A stretch of 64,000 nt of DNA, from assembly GCF_000415985.1 (NCBI RefSeq), contig NZ_KE356561.1, positions 2,117,159 to 2,181,158 of the forward strand. Reading direction: 5' to 3'. A program made the translations under genes and the position numbers. This document shows positions 1 through 8,946 of this stretch, in pieces (position 1 is the first letter of the stretch; each line of letters begins with the position of its first letter). The notes beneath the pieces are model-generated. The model worked only from the letters and a program-made list of their open reading frames with translations. It searched no databases and was not told the DNA's origin. This DNA is from Haloquadratum walsbyi J07HQW2 (lineage in GTDB: Archaea > Halobacteriota > Halobacteria > Halobacteriales > Haloferacaceae).

Positions 1-525
1 GCATCGAACAGTGATGCCATAGAACGCGTATTCGATATCAAAGGACGAAACTATGATAATCCATTATCTCTCGCTGTTCAAAACATAAGCGCAGTCAAGC
101 GCCACGCTAAACCAAGTGAGCGAGCAATACAGTTCATTCAGGCATTTCTTCCAGGACCGATCACTGTCGTTGTCGAACGCTCGACCACGATTCCGGATGT
201 CCTCACTGCCGGACGAAACCGAGTTGGGATTCGAATCCCAGACAATGATATTGCATTATCATTACTCAAAAATGTGGCTCCAACGCCAGTAACAGCCACA
301 AGTGCAAATCAGAGTGGAACTGGAAGTATTGTTCATCCAGATATGTTAGATCAGTCGATTCGAGAGAATGCAGCGATTGTCCTCGACGGTGGTGAAACAA
401 CTGGGACTGAAAGCACCGTTGTCGACCCTGCAGAAAATATTATTCACCGTCGCGGTGCGATGGCTGATGCAGTTATCGCCTGGTTGAGTGATATCGTCGG
501 AACACGACCAATGATTGAATCATAG
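1..525 (+). CDS. Sua5/YrdC-family threonylcarbamoyl-AMP synthase, 3' part
   Basis: The gene enters from the left edge in frame 1 and ends at TAG 523-525; its start is outside the window. The visible 174 residues begin ASNSDAIERVFDIKGR and continue with a PLSLAV stretch. This matches the KGRP..PL motif of the YrdC fold, followed by FLPGPITVVVE and, near the end, TATSANQSGTG. In this family these segments bind ATP, bicarbonate and threonine for the first step of the universal tRNA t6A37 modification. The second step needs KEOPS, one of whose subunits (Cgi121) is encoded at 43.7-44.2 kb. The visible part carries only the YrdC domain; there is no sign of the C-terminal Sua5 domain of longer homologues. 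Confidence 0.85.
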   Translation, partial: ASNSDAIERVFDIKGRNYDNPLSLAVQNISAVKRHAKPSERAIQFIQAFLPGPITVVVERSTTIPDVLTAGRNRVGIRIPDNDIALSLLKNVAPTPVTATSANQSGTGSIVHPDMLDQSIRENAAIVLDGGETTGTESTVVDPAENIIHRRGAMADAVIAWLSDIVGTRPMIES

Positions 526-652
526 TGCGTACGTCTGTGTATTAATATTGTAACTGTTCAGTGGCTCTAGTTGTAAGATATTAATTTGAACATCGTCGTG
601 TCTCTTTCTTCTTTAATTTTCTTATAGGCAGACAGTAATTCTGTGCAAATAG

Positions 653-814
653 GCTCAAAGCCGTGGGCTTTTTGCATACGGCTCAGTAGGGCAGAATATG
701 AATACTGGCGATACGATGACGCTTCGAGAGAGCGTTGTCCCAACCAAACCTGTAGAGACGATTATCTCTGAGAATATTATGACCGTGAGAAAACGGCACT
801 TGATTTTGGGATAA
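653..814 (+). pseudogene. C-terminal scar of a TnpB (IS200/IS605-type) gene
   Basis: The 396 bases between the Sua5 gene and glyS hold no intact gene. On the plus strand, one frame from 653 to the TAA at 812-814 reads AQSRGLFAYGSVGQ followed by a GDTMT..SVVPTKPVETIISEN stretch. This resembles the extreme C-terminus of haloarchaeal TnpB proteins, just after the zinc finger. The TnpB relic at 46.8-48.3 kb has EAQRLGLEELGVG and then ETETIISEHGSP in the same order. The frame is closed upstream by TAG at 650-652, and nothing of the RuvC or zinc-finger part remains, so this is at most a short scar. The identification rests on this weak local similarity. Confidence 0.45.
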
Positions 815-921
815 GACAGATAATGAAGATAAATAATACTGAGCAACGCCGATTATTTGAGGAAAACTGGCTTATTGGCATGATTCATGACATTGATACT
901 GATTTTTTGGAGGCTCTATAG

Positions 922-2730
922 ATGAGCACAGAGGAGGGACAGACGGAGGGTGAACGGCTTGCGGAGTTGGCAAAACGCCGTGGGTTCTTTTTCGGATCAA
1001 GCGGCGCATACGGCGGTGTTGCTGGATTTTATACCTTCGGTCCACAGGGGGCAGCATTAAAATCAAATGTTGAGGCTGCATGGCGGGACCGATTCACCGT
1101 CCGTGAAGGTAACTATGAGATTGAAGCACCAACGATTATGCCTGAACCGGTATTTGAGGCATCAGGACATCTTGATGGATTCGATGATATGCTCGTTGAG
1201 TGTCCTGATTGTACGAAGGCTCACCGCGCAGATCATCTTATTGAAGATACGACGGACATTGAGGATGCAGAATCACTACCGATTGATGAAGTTGAGGCGT
1301 TAATCGTCGAATATGATCTCGTCTGCCCACGATGTCAATCGGCACTTGGCGGTGAACCGGTTGAGTCGTTTAATTTGATGTTTGATACCAATATTGGTCC
1401 AGGATCCACATCATCAGGGTATCTTCGCCCAGAAACCGCACAAGGGATTTTTGTTGAGTTTCCACAGATCAAACAGTATGCAAGAAATACACTTCCATTC
1501 GGTGTCACACAAATTGGGCGAGCGTATCGTAATGAGATCTCACCTCGGAAGCGGATTGTTCGGACACGAGAGTTTACTCAAGCGGAGTTAGAGCAGTTTA
1601 TTGACCCAGAACGTGACACGCCGGCGCTTGACGATGTTGCCGATGTTGCAGTGACGCTATATCCAGCACAGCAACAACAAAACGAGAATGGCGGATATAT
1701 CGAGATAACCGTGGGCGAGGCAGTTGAGTCAGGTCTTATTGGTAATAGATGGATCGGATATTTCATTGGAATCGCACAACAGTGGTATGAGGCAATTGGC
1801 GTCGATACCAACCGATTTCGGTTTCGGCAACATCTGAGCGGTGAGCGAGCACACTACGCGGCTGAGTGCTGGGACGCTGAAAGTGAGGTTGATGAGGATT
1901 GGATTGAAATCGCGGGATTCGCTTATCGTGGAGAGTATGACCTTTCGAAGCATGCTGAGTATGGTGATGATGACTTCAGCATCTTCCAGGAATATGAAGA
2001 GTCAAAAACAGTTGAACGTGCTGTCGTTGATCCTGACATGAGTGTGCTTGGACCAAAGTTTGGTGCCCAAGCAGGTGATATTAAAACAGCGCTTGAGACA
2101 CTTGTTGAACGAGATCCAGATGCATTCAGTGGAGATACTGTCGAGATTGAACTTGATGGAGATACAGTTGCAGTCGATACTGATGATACGAATTTTCATA
2201 TAGAGACGCAAACCGTAAACGGTGAACATATTACACCACATGTGATTGAACCCTCCTTTGGAATCGACCGGACAGTTTACACGCTTTTGGCACACGGTTA
2301 TCAAGAGGACACGATTGGTGATGAAAACCGGACGTATCTATCACTCTCGCCAAATGTTGCACCGACTGATGTCGGAGTCTTCCCCCTTGTCTCAAATGTT
2401 GAACAGCTTGTCGAGCGAGCCAAGGATGTTGTGAGTGATCTTCGGGAAGCAGGTTTAACTGTTATTTCTGATGATTCTGGGAGCATTGGTCGACGATATC
2501 GACGACAGGATGAAGTTGGAACACCATTTTGTGTCACTGTCGATCGTGATGGGATTGAGGACGAAGGAGTAGATACAGTGACAGTTCGTCAGCGAGACAC
2601 GGGACAACAGATTCGAGCACCAATCACATTGGTCGCTGAGTTGATTCAATCTGTACAATCTGGTGAGGTGATATTCGAAAATCTCAGTAATACGTATGAT
2701 GGCGTTGAGTGGGCGAATAAAACCGAGTAA
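922..2730 (+). CDS. glyS: Glycyl-tRNA synthetase
   Basis: 602 residues, the usual length for the archaeal/eukaryal dimeric alpha2-type class II enzyme that charges tRNA-Gly in the cytoplasm. Motif 1 lies in the N-terminal block (RGFFFGSSGAYGGVAGFY). A Cys/His cluster follows at about residues 90-105 (CPDCTKAHRADH) and a CPRC pair about 50 residues later, as in archaeal GlyRS. Motif 2 is clear (RNEISPRKRIVRTREFTQAE) and motif 3 is in the EPSFGIDRTVYTLL region. The C-terminal anticodon-binding domain contains DVGVFPLV and GSIGRRYRRQDEVGTPFCVT. ATG 922 is preceded by GGAGG at 909-913, a good Shine-Dalgarno in a lineage with many leaderless genes. The next gene starts six bases after the stop, so the two may be cotranscribed. 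Confidence 0.97.
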   Translation: MSTEEGQTEGERLAELAKRRGFFFGSSGAYGGVAGFYTFGPQGAALKSNVEAAWRDRFTVREGNYEIEAPTIMPEPVFEASGHLDGFDDMLVECPDCTKAHRADHLIEDTTDIEDAESLPIDEVEALIVEYDLVCPRCQSALGGEPVESFNLMFDTNIGPGSTSSGYLRPETAQGIFVEFPQIKQYARNTLPFGVTQIGRAYRNEISPRKRIVRTREFTQAELEQFIDPERDTPALDDVADVAVTLYPAQQQQNENGGYIEITVGEAVESGLIGNRWIGYFIGIAQQWYEAIGVDTNRFRFRQHLSGERAHYAAECWDAESEVDEDWIEIAGFAYRGEYDLSKHAEYGDDDFSIFQEYEESKTVERAVVDPDMSVLGPKFGAQAGDIKTALETLVERDPDAFSGDTVEIELDGDTVAVDTDDTNFHIETQTVNGEHITPHVIEPSFGIDRTVYTLLAHGYQEDTIGDENRTYLSLSPNVAPTDVGVFPLVSNVEQLVERAKDVVSDLREAGLTVISDDSGSIGRRYRRQDEVGTPFCVTVDRDGIEDEGVDTVTVRQRDTGQQIRAPITLVAELIQSVQSGEVIFENLSNTYDGVEWANKTE

Positions 2731-2736
2731 TAGGTC

Positions 2737-3555
2737 GTGACACCAAATTCCAATAAACCGGTAGGCAGCGATGTTGACACTGATACGCAGACAGAGTCAG
2801 ACGTCTGTGCGGAATCATCTTCAGAAGCTGATCAGGTTGAATCGATCTTCACTCAAGTAAATAAAATGAAGATATCCACAAAAGCGACGGACCATTTATT
2901 ATCAACATTTCATCACGGCGATGATGTCAATGTGATATCGGTCTCAGGTAATGAACTAAAACGTCGACTTGTTCATGTAAGTGGTACGGTGCTGCCAATA
3001 TTATACGTCGCTGATATAATTAGTTGGTCAGCATTTGAGATAATTATGATTGGTGGGGCAGTAACGGCGGCTTTACTTGAGGGGGTTCGACTTCTTGTTG
3101 GGCTTGATTGGCACATCTATGATGAGCTTACACGGTCGTACGAAGAGCACAATATTGCTGGATATGCATTATACGCATTCAGTAGCACTGTAGTCATCAT
3201 CGTGTTTATTCCCCTGATTGCGGTTCCAGCGATGATGATGTTAACGCTCGGGGATCCAATCTCTGGGCTGTTAGGCACCACGCGGGCTGCCGGGGAATCA
3301 AAACGCCCGCGTACACTCGTTACGATGTTCACTGTGTGTTTCATAATTGGGATGGTGTTTCTTTTTCCGGCAGCAGGAATCAAAGGGGTAGTTGCTGCTG
3401 GCGTCGCTGCTACTGGGGCGACAGTTGCGGACGGAATAAAGCCGGTTATTGGTGGTTACGTCATCGATGATAACGTTTCGATCCCACTGATAGCAGCGAA
3501 CGGAGCAAGCATTATATTAGTTATATGCGGATATGGTCCGGTTATTTTACTTTAG
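2737..3555 (+). CDS. Dolichol kinase-like integral membrane protein
   Basis: A 272-residue protein starting at GTG 2737, only six bases after glyS. The first 75 residues are hydrophilic. The rest is a chain of about six or seven hydrophobic helices opening with ELKRRLVHVSGTVLPILY. It contains LGDPISGLLG and an internal GVVAAGVAATGATVADGIKP, the pattern of the SEC59/VTE5 (CTP-dependent polyprenol kinase) family related to phosphatidate cytidylyltransferases. In archaea this would phosphorylate dolichol for N-glycosylation lipid carriers, or salvage a prenol; substrate is inferred only from family. A later start at ATG 2869 (MKISTKATDHLL) is possible and would remove the acidic N-terminal extension, which homologues normally lack. 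Confidence 0.8.
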   Translation: MTPNSNKPVGSDVDTDTQTESDVCAESSSEADQVESIFTQVNKMKISTKATDHLLSTFHHGDDVNVISVSGNELKRRLVHVSGTVLPILYVADIISWSAFEIIMIGGAVTAALLEGVRLLVGLDWHIYDELTRSYEEHNIAGYALYAFSSTVVIIVFIPLIAVPAMMMLTLGDPISGLLGTTRAAGESKRPRTLVTMFTVCFIIGMVFLFPAAGIKGVVAAGVAATGATVADGIKPVIGGYVIDDNVSIPLIAANGASIILVICGYGPVILL

Positions 3556-3866
3556 TGATGCAGAATAGTAATTTGATATCGTTCTCGAAAAGATTTAGTA
3601 AGTGCCATTGAATTATGAAACAATGGATTGGCATTGGCTGGGTGTCTTCACCCCAATGGAGGGGGTCTCTATTGTGTCCATGAGTTACAACGTTATTGGT
3701 CAGATTCGACAGCGGCGACGGGCCATTTAGGCCCAAATATATTTTCATTCCGTATCTTGATAAAATCGTTTAGATATCGTTATACCATCTATAGACATCT
3801 CTATCTTTTTCATTCACAATATTAAACCGTGTATTTTATACGAAAGAGCGTCTGAGATGATCATAT
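3556..3866. other. Intergenic region upstream of argG with a TATA-like box
   Basis: This 311-base spacer holds no convincing gene. The 65-codon open frame inside it (3628-3825) has no recognisable motif, and its composition does not look like a haloarchaeal protein. A TTTATA sequence at 3835-3840 lies 27 bases before the argG start codon. That is the spacing expected of a haloarchaeal TATA box driving a leaderless or nearly leaderless transcript. Confidence 0.5.
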
Positions 3867-5060
3867 ATGACACGTGCGGCACTCGCATTCTCTGGCGGGC
3901 TCGACACAACAGTATGCGTTTCACTTCTCAAGGAAGAGTACGGGTACGATGAAGTAATTGGTGTCACTGTTGATGTTGGACAGCCAGCAGCCGAATTCAA
4001 GGAGGCACAGGCGACAGCCGATGCACATGGAATCGACCTGCATGTTGTTGATGCAACAACAGAGTTTGTCAGTTTATGTTTTGATTCTGTCCGAGCAAAC
4101 GCGACATATCAAGGATATCCTCTTGGGACAGCGCTTGCTCGTCCGATAATTGCAGAATCGATTATATCTGTGGCTACGGCTGAGGATTGCGATGCAGTCG
4201 CACACGGCTGTACGGGTAAAGGGAATGATCAACTTCGGTTTGAGGCTGTGTGGCGAAACTCGGATTTAGCCGTTATTGCACCCATTCGTGAACTTGAGCT
4301 GACGCGCGAGTGGGAACAAGAGTACGCTGCTGAGCATGATCTTCCGGTGCAAGCTGGGAATGATGGTGTCTGGTCAATCGATACAAACCTCTGGAGTCGG
4401 TCGATTGAGGGCGGAGAGCTTGAAAATCCGAACTACACTCCACCTGAGGATGTTTATGAGTGGACAGTCGACCCCGCGAATACTACTGAGACCGAACTGA
4501 TCACTATCGGATTTGAGTCCGGATATCCGGTGACGCTCAACGGTGATGAGTACGACCCTGTTGAACTTGTTGAGACACTTAATGAAATCGCAGGAGAGCA
4601 TGGTGTTGGGCGGACAGATATGATGGAGGATCGTATGCTTGGACTGAAAGTGCGCGAAAATTATGAACATCCCGCTGCAACAACATTATTGAACGCACAT
4701 GAAGCACTTGAGGGGCTTGTTCTCACGAAAGATGAACGAGATTTCAAGCGTGATATCGACAATGAGTGGGCACAGAAAGGGTATGAGGGGCTCATCAATC
4801 ACCCACTGATGGACGCATTAGAGGGATTCATCGATGCAACCCAACAGCGAGTGACCGGGACGGTGACAATCAAATTTGAGGGCGGACGAGCACGTCCAGT
4901 GGGTCGTGAGTCTGTCTCTGCTGCATACTCCGCGGATGCTGCATCATTCAATACAAGTTCAGTTGGCGAGATAACACAACAAGATGCAACAGGCGTTGCA
5001 AAATATCATGGTTATCAGGGTCGCATCGCGAATGCAGCTACTGAGACCAGCGAAAAGTAA
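3867..5060 (+). CDS. argG: Argininosuccinate synthase
   Basis: 397 residues, full length. It condenses citrulline and aspartate using ATP, the penultimate step of arginine synthesis. The N-terminal nucleotide-binding P-loop is ALAFSGGLDTTVCVSLL. The citrulline/aspartate site shows AHGCTGKGNDQLRFE, and WSIDTNLWSRSIEGG lies in the synthetase domain. The start ATG 3867 has a TATA-like box about 27 bases upstream and no obvious ribosome-binding site, suggesting a leaderless message. argH follows after six bases, so the two final enzymes of the pathway are cotranscribed at the head of a 9.5-kb arginine block. Confidence 0.97.
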   Translation: MTRAALAFSGGLDTTVCVSLLKEEYGYDEVIGVTVDVGQPAAEFKEAQATADAHGIDLHVVDATTEFVSLCFDSVRANATYQGYPLGTALARPIIAESIISVATAEDCDAVAHGCTGKGNDQLRFEAVWRNSDLAVIAPIRELELTREWEQEYAAEHDLPVQAGNDGVWSIDTNLWSRSIEGGELENPNYTPPEDVYEWTVDPANTTETELITIGFESGYPVTLNGDEYDPVELVETLNEIAGEHGVGRTDMMEDRMLGLKVRENYEHPAATTLLNAHEALEGLVLTKDERDFKRDIDNEWAQKGYEGLINHPLMDALEGFIDATQQRVTGTVTIKFEGGRARPVGRESVSAAYSADAASFNTSSVGEITQQDATGVAKYHGYQGRIANAATETSEK

Positions 5061-5066
5061 TTAATC

Positions 5067-6575
5067 ATGAGTGAGGAGAACCCACCGAACGTTGCGAGCA
5101 ACACTGACGAAACAGCGTCATCAGAAAATGTAGGTGTTGTCCGTCGTAAACGGTTTACCGGTGGTCCAGCTCGTGGGTTCCTCTCAAGTCTTGCTGCTGA
5201 TGAGCGAATTTTTGCTGCTGACATTGCAGTTGACCGTGCACACGTTATCATGTTGATTGAGCAGGATATTATCGACTCAGCGACCGGAAAGATAATACTC
5301 ACTGCTCTTGATTCGATTGAAACCGCGGGTCATGATGCACTTTCCGAGGGTGAAGATGTACATGAAGCGATTGAGACAGCTGTTATCGACCGGGTCGGTC
5401 CAGCAGGTGGAAAGATGCATACTGCACGAAGCAGAAATGATGAGGTTGCAACGTGTATTCGATATCAGCTTCGATCAGATCTTCTTCAGACAATCGATAC
5501 GACATTAGGCTTACGAGAAGTGCTGCTTGAGGCTGGAAAAGTCCACACGGAAACACTAATGCCAGGATATACTCATCTCCAGTCAGCACAGCCAATAACT
5601 GTTGGACACTGGTTGTGCTCATATGCTGCCGGAATCGAACGTGACACGGCTCGGTTGCTTGATGTATACGATCGAGTAAATACATCACCACTTGGTGCTG
5701 CTGCATTTGCCGGGACGCCGTTCGATATTGATCGTGAGCGAACAGCGACCTTACTGGGATTCGATGGTATCCTTGAGAATACGATGGACGCTGTCGCTGG
5801 TCGGGACACCCTGATAGAGACTCTTAGCGCACTTGCAGCGCACGCAATAACACTGTCTGGAGTAGCTGAGGATCTCATAATATTTGCAAATAACGGATAT
5901 ATCGAACTTGCAGATGAATACGCCTCGACATCATCGATTATGCCACAAAAGGTCAACCCAGATACACTTGAACTTGTCAGGGCAGTCGCCGGAGATATCA
6001 CAGGAGAATTAACTGGGTTGTTGACGACACTGAAGGGATTACCGCGAGCGTATAATCGTGACCTTCAGCGTGCAACGCCGCACGTTTGGAGTGCAATTGA
6101 TGATATAACCGAAACAACGGCAGTTGTTGGTGGCGCAATCAAAACAGCACAGTGGAATAAAAAAGCGCTTGAAGCGGCTGCTGGAGATGGGTTCTCAACA
6201 GCAACAGGGATTGCGGATGCGTTAGCAATGACAGGGATTCCATTTCGAACTGCACATGAGGTTCTTACAATTGCAACCGACCGTGCAGACGGTGAAACAC
6301 CGACAATTGAGATGTTAAATCATGCCGCTGAGGACGCCCTTGGTGAGTCACTGTTCACATACGTTGATCGGGAAACGATTATTGACGTTCTTGATCCAGC
6401 GATGAATGTCAGTGCTCGAGATTCTCAGGGGGGACCAGCGGCAACGGCTGTCGTTACCGCAATCGAAACATACGAGAACAATCATGCGACACACGTAGCC
6501 GAATATAAAACACGTCGCAATGAAATTGACAGTGCTAGTACGTTGTTGGACCAGGAGGTACAACAGTATGTCTGA
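5067..6575 (+). CDS. argH: Argininosuccinate lyase
   Basis: 502 residues. It cleaves argininosuccinate to arginine and fumarate. Family hallmarks are in order: KMHTARSRNDEVATCIRYQL (substrate loop), the GYTHLQSAQPITVGHW block containing the catalytic His, and the signature loop SSIMPQKVNPDTLEL carrying the catalytic Ser. A hydrophilic N-terminal extension of about 25 residues precedes the usual beginning RRKRFTGGPA. The gene follows argG by six bases. The 218-base gap downstream contains the promoter for lysW, so the lysW block probably has its own transcript. Confidence 0.97.
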   Translation: MSEENPPNVASNTDETASSENVGVVRRKRFTGGPARGFLSSLAADERIFAADIAVDRAHVIMLIEQDIIDSATGKIILTALDSIETAGHDALSEGEDVHEAIETAVIDRVGPAGGKMHTARSRNDEVATCIRYQLRSDLLQTIDTTLGLREVLLEAGKVHTETLMPGYTHLQSAQPITVGHWLCSYAAGIERDTARLLDVYDRVNTSPLGAAAFAGTPFDIDRERTATLLGFDGILENTMDAVAGRDTLIETLSALAAHAITLSGVAEDLIIFANNGYIELADEYASTSSIMPQKVNPDTLELVRAVAGDITGELTGLLTTLKGLPRAYNRDLQRATPHVWSAIDDITETTAVVGGAIKTAQWNKKALEAAAGDGFSTATGIADALAMTGIPFRTAHEVLTIATDRADGETPTIEMLNHAAEDALGESLFTYVDRETIIDVLDPAMNVSARDSQGGPAATAVVTAIETYENNHATHVAEYKTRRNEIDSASTLLDQEVQQYV

Positions 6576-6763
6576 GTATTATTCTCAGAGCTACTGGGGA
6601 CTCTTGATCAACACAGTCGATGGTCCACCAGGACTGCGACGTCCCCATTGGGGATATATAACATATGAAATTTGACACTGATTTCAAATAAGCGGTCTGA
6701 GTGCCTATATGATGTCGTTAGTCACCTCTGAGTTACTGTAAATTATCTAACAGTTTCGATGGG

Positions 6764-6769
6764 TTTAAG
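6764..6769 (+). promoter_or_regulatory. TATA-like box of the lysW-argE operon
   Basis: TTTAAG lies 25 bases before the lysW ATG at 6794, in an otherwise AT-rich spacer. The spacing fits a haloarchaeal promoter with a leaderless or very short leader. It would start transcription of six tightly packed genes, lysW to argE, with gaps of one or two bases or four-base overlaps. A second TATATA-containing stretch near 6655 could be an alternative upstream promoter. Confidence 0.45.
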
Positions 6770-6793
6770 TCTCCTCCTGGTACAGTAGTATAC

Positions 6794-6973
6794 ATGGTAG
6801 AAACCATCGTTGGAGAAGATCCGCTCAGTGGAGAGGAAATCGAAATCCCAGCCGATGCGGAGGTTGGCGAAATTGTTGATAGTCCCGCAACAGGAGCCGA
6901 GCTTGAGATTGTCGCTACTGACCCATTAACACTTGAAGAAGCTCCAGAACTCGAAGAGGATTGGGGCGAGTAA
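6794..6973 (+). CDS. lysW: LysW-type amino-group carrier protein lacking all zinc-binding cysteines
   Basis: A 59-residue acidic protein, missed by length cut-offs, ending in LEEAPELEEDWGE. The C-terminal EDWGE is the hallmark of LysW, whose terminal Glu gamma-carboxyl is ligated to the alpha-amino group of glutamate or aminoadipate. This protects the amino group through the arginine or lysine pathway. The order lysW-lysX-argC-argB-argD-argE confirms the identity. The oddity is in the globular part. LysW normally has two CxxC knuckles that bind zinc; here the corresponding positions read DPLS and SPAT (GEDPLSGEEIEI and IVDSPATGAELEI), and the protein has no cysteine at all. The fold pattern (EIPADAEVGEIV) is otherwise kept. 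The gene ends one base before lysX begins. Confidence 0.92.
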   Translation: MVETIVGEDPLSGEEIEIPADAEVGEIVDSPATGAELEIVATDPLTLEEAPELEEDWGE

Positions 6974-6974
6974 A

Positions 6975-7886
6975 ATGAAAGTCGGACTGCTCTATTCTCG
7001 GATTCGACAGGATGAGAAGCTCTTGTTGTCTGAACTGCGGAGTCGTGGACACGAGGTCAAGAAAATCGACATCCGAGATGAGCAGTTCGATATCGCTGAC
7101 CCACCAACAGCGGTCAGTAATGTCGATGTTGTTTTTGATCGCTGTTTGGCGACAAGTCGGAGCTATTACACGACACAGTTTTTAGAGGCACATGATATAC
7201 CTGTCATCAACAGCGCCGAAACAGCAGATGTGTGTGCAGATAAGGTGAAAAATAGCCTTGCATTACAATCCGCAGGTATCCCAACGCCGCGAACAGAGGT
7301 ATCATTCACCACCGACAGTGCAATGGAGTCTATCGAACGATTTGGCTATCCGTGTGTCTTAAAGCCGGTTATTGGCTCTTGGGGGCGACTTATGGCAAAA
7401 ATTGAGTCACGATCTGCTGCGGAGGCTATTCTTGAACATAAGTCCACACTCGGTAATTATGAGCATAAGGTGTTCTATATTCAAGAGTTCGTTCCAAAGC
7501 CTGGTCGAGATATTCGTGTGCTTGCCGCTGATGGGAAGCCAATTGCTGCAATGACACGCGCTGCGGATCACTGGCTGACGAACGCTGCGAAGGGAGCAGA
7601 AGCATCCTCATTTAGTCTTGATGATAGGGCTCGTAAATTAGTTGCAGATGCATCAGCAGCTGTCGGAGGTGGGCTTCTTGGAGTTGACCTGATGGAGACT
7701 GGTAATGGTGATTACACAGTACATGAGGTCAATCACACCGTCGAATTCAAAGCGCTCAACAGTGCTGTTAATACTGACGTGCCGGGAGAGGTCATTGATT
7801 GGTTGGAGACAGATGTTGATACATCAGGTAATACCACTAATCGTGAGAATACCGGCGAGATGATTGGCGATGCGGAGGCAACATGA
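6975..7886 (+). CDS. lysX: Glutamate (aminoadipate)-LysW ligase, LysX/ArgX
   Basis: 303 residues from ATG 6975, one base after lysW. An in-frame ATG at 6933 lies inside lysW and is not the start. It is an ATP-grasp ligase that joins the alpha-amino group of glutamate to the C-terminal Glu of LysW. The N-terminus MKVGLLYSRIRQDEKLL, the ATP-grasp lysine and glycine loop in CVLKPVIGSWGRLMAKI, and the magnesium-binding VHEVNHTVEFK match the LysX family. Because this block has the argC/B/D/E set and no separate lysine-pathway genes, its substrate is most likely glutamate (ArgX role). The C-terminal 40 residues are a hydrophilic tail. The stop overlaps the argC start by four bases. Confidence 0.93.
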   Translation: MKVGLLYSRIRQDEKLLLSELRSRGHEVKKIDIRDEQFDIADPPTAVSNVDVVFDRCLATSRSYYTTQFLEAHDIPVINSAETADVCADKVKNSLALQSAGIPTPRTEVSFTTDSAMESIERFGYPCVLKPVIGSWGRLMAKIESRSAAEAILEHKSTLGNYEHKVFYIQEFVPKPGRDIRVLAADGKPIAAMTRAADHWLTNAAKGAEASSFSLDDRARKLVADASAAVGGGLLGVDLMETGNGDYTVHEVNHTVEFKALNSAVNTDVPGEVIDWLETDVDTSGNTTNRENTGEMIGDAEAT

Positions 7887-8944
7887 GTATGAACAAAACA
7901 CGTACTGACAGTTATACTGCATCTGTTGTTGGCGGATCTGGATTTACTGGAGGGGAGTTACTCCGACTGCTTACACAGCATCCGTATTTCGAGGTTGTCC
8001 AAGCGACAAGCCGGTCAAAAACTCATAAAACTATTGGAAATGTACATCCAAACCTCCGATCAGTTGACCTACGTTTTACCGATCCGAGCGATCTTGAATC
8101 GGTTGATGTGCTCTTCGCGGCGACACCGCATGGCGTTTCAATGCAGCAGATTGACACATTTACTGCAGCCGCCGACACCGTCATTGATCTATCGGCGGAC
8201 TTTCGATTAAATTCAGTTGAGCAGTATAATGAATGGTATGACGGACACGCCTGTCCAGAGTATCTTGAGGATGCAGAGTATGCCCTTCCAGAGATCAATC
8301 GATCGAATCTTGCTGGTGCATCATTGATTGCTGCCGGCGGGTGTAATGCAACAGCAACAATCCTTGGCTTGAACCCACTGTTTGATGCAAATATTCTTAC
8401 CGGTGACGAGCAGGTCATTGTTGATCTGAAAGTTGGCTCCTCGGAGGGTGGGACTGGGGGTGGAGATGCCTCAAGTCATCCTGAACGATCAGGTGTTGTG
8501 CGACCGTATGCGCCAACAGGGCATCGACATGAAGCTGAAATTGAGCAGTTTCTTGGGCTCTCGGTGTCATTCACCGCACATGCAGTTGAGATGACCCGAG
8601 GGGCAAGTGCGACCTGTCACGTATTTCCATCTGATCCTGTCTCAAATAGCGACCTGTGGGGTGCATATCGCAATGCGTATGCTGAGGAACCATTTATGCG
8701 GACAGTCGCAGGCGGTGGCGGTGTTTATCGATATCCAGAGCCGAAATCAGTCGCCGGAAGTAATTACGCTGAGGTTGGATTCGAACGTGACCCGAGCAAT
8801 CACCGACTCGTTGTTTTTTCAGCAATTGATAATATGATGAAGGGCTCTGCTGGACAGGCAGTTCACGCAGCGAATATTGCGCTTGGAGTTGATGAGACGG
8901 TGGGACTCGAATTTACAGGATTACATCCGGTGGGAGCACCCTAA
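7883..8944 (+). CDS. argC: LysW-glutamyl-phosphate reductase (ArgC/LysY)
   Basis: 353 residues. It is an NADPH-dependent reductase turning the gamma-phosphate of the carrier-bound glutamate into the semialdehyde. The N-terminal Rossmann motif is VVGGSGFTGGELLRLL. The catalytic cysteine lies in AAGGCNATATILGLNP, and further conserved segments are KVGSSEGGTGG and the substrate loop SHPERSGVVRPYAPTGHRHE. The start ATG 7883 overlaps the lysX stop (ATGA) and the stop is two bases before argB, so translation of the block is tightly coupled. Confidence 0.95.
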   Translation: MSMNKTRTDSYTASVVGGSGFTGGELLRLLTQHPYFEVVQATSRSKTHKTIGNVHPNLRSVDLRFTDPSDLESVDVLFAATPHGVSMQQIDTFTAAADTVIDLSADFRLNSVEQYNEWYDGHACPEYLEDAEYALPEINRSNLAGASLIAAGGCNATATILGLNPLFDANILTGDEQVIVDLKVGSSEGGTGGGDASSHPERSGVVRPYAPTGHRHEAEIEQFLGLSVSFTAHAVEMTRGASATCHVFPSDPVSNSDLWGAYRNAYAEEPFMRTVAGGGGVYRYPEPKSVAGSNYAEVGFERDPSNHRLVVFSAIDNMMKGSAGQAVHAANIALGVDETVGLEFTGLHPVGAP

Positions 8945-8946
8945 CA

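Noticed and set aside
3600..3700. Possible tRNA-like fold near the GGTGTCTTCACC palindrome upstream of argG
   Set aside because: No acceptor stem, T arm or anticodon arm could be formed; only a short hairpin remains.
3628..3825. A 65-codon frame upstream of argG
   Set aside because: Composition is rich in Cys, His and Tyr and unlike the proteome; it overlaps the probable argG promoter region.
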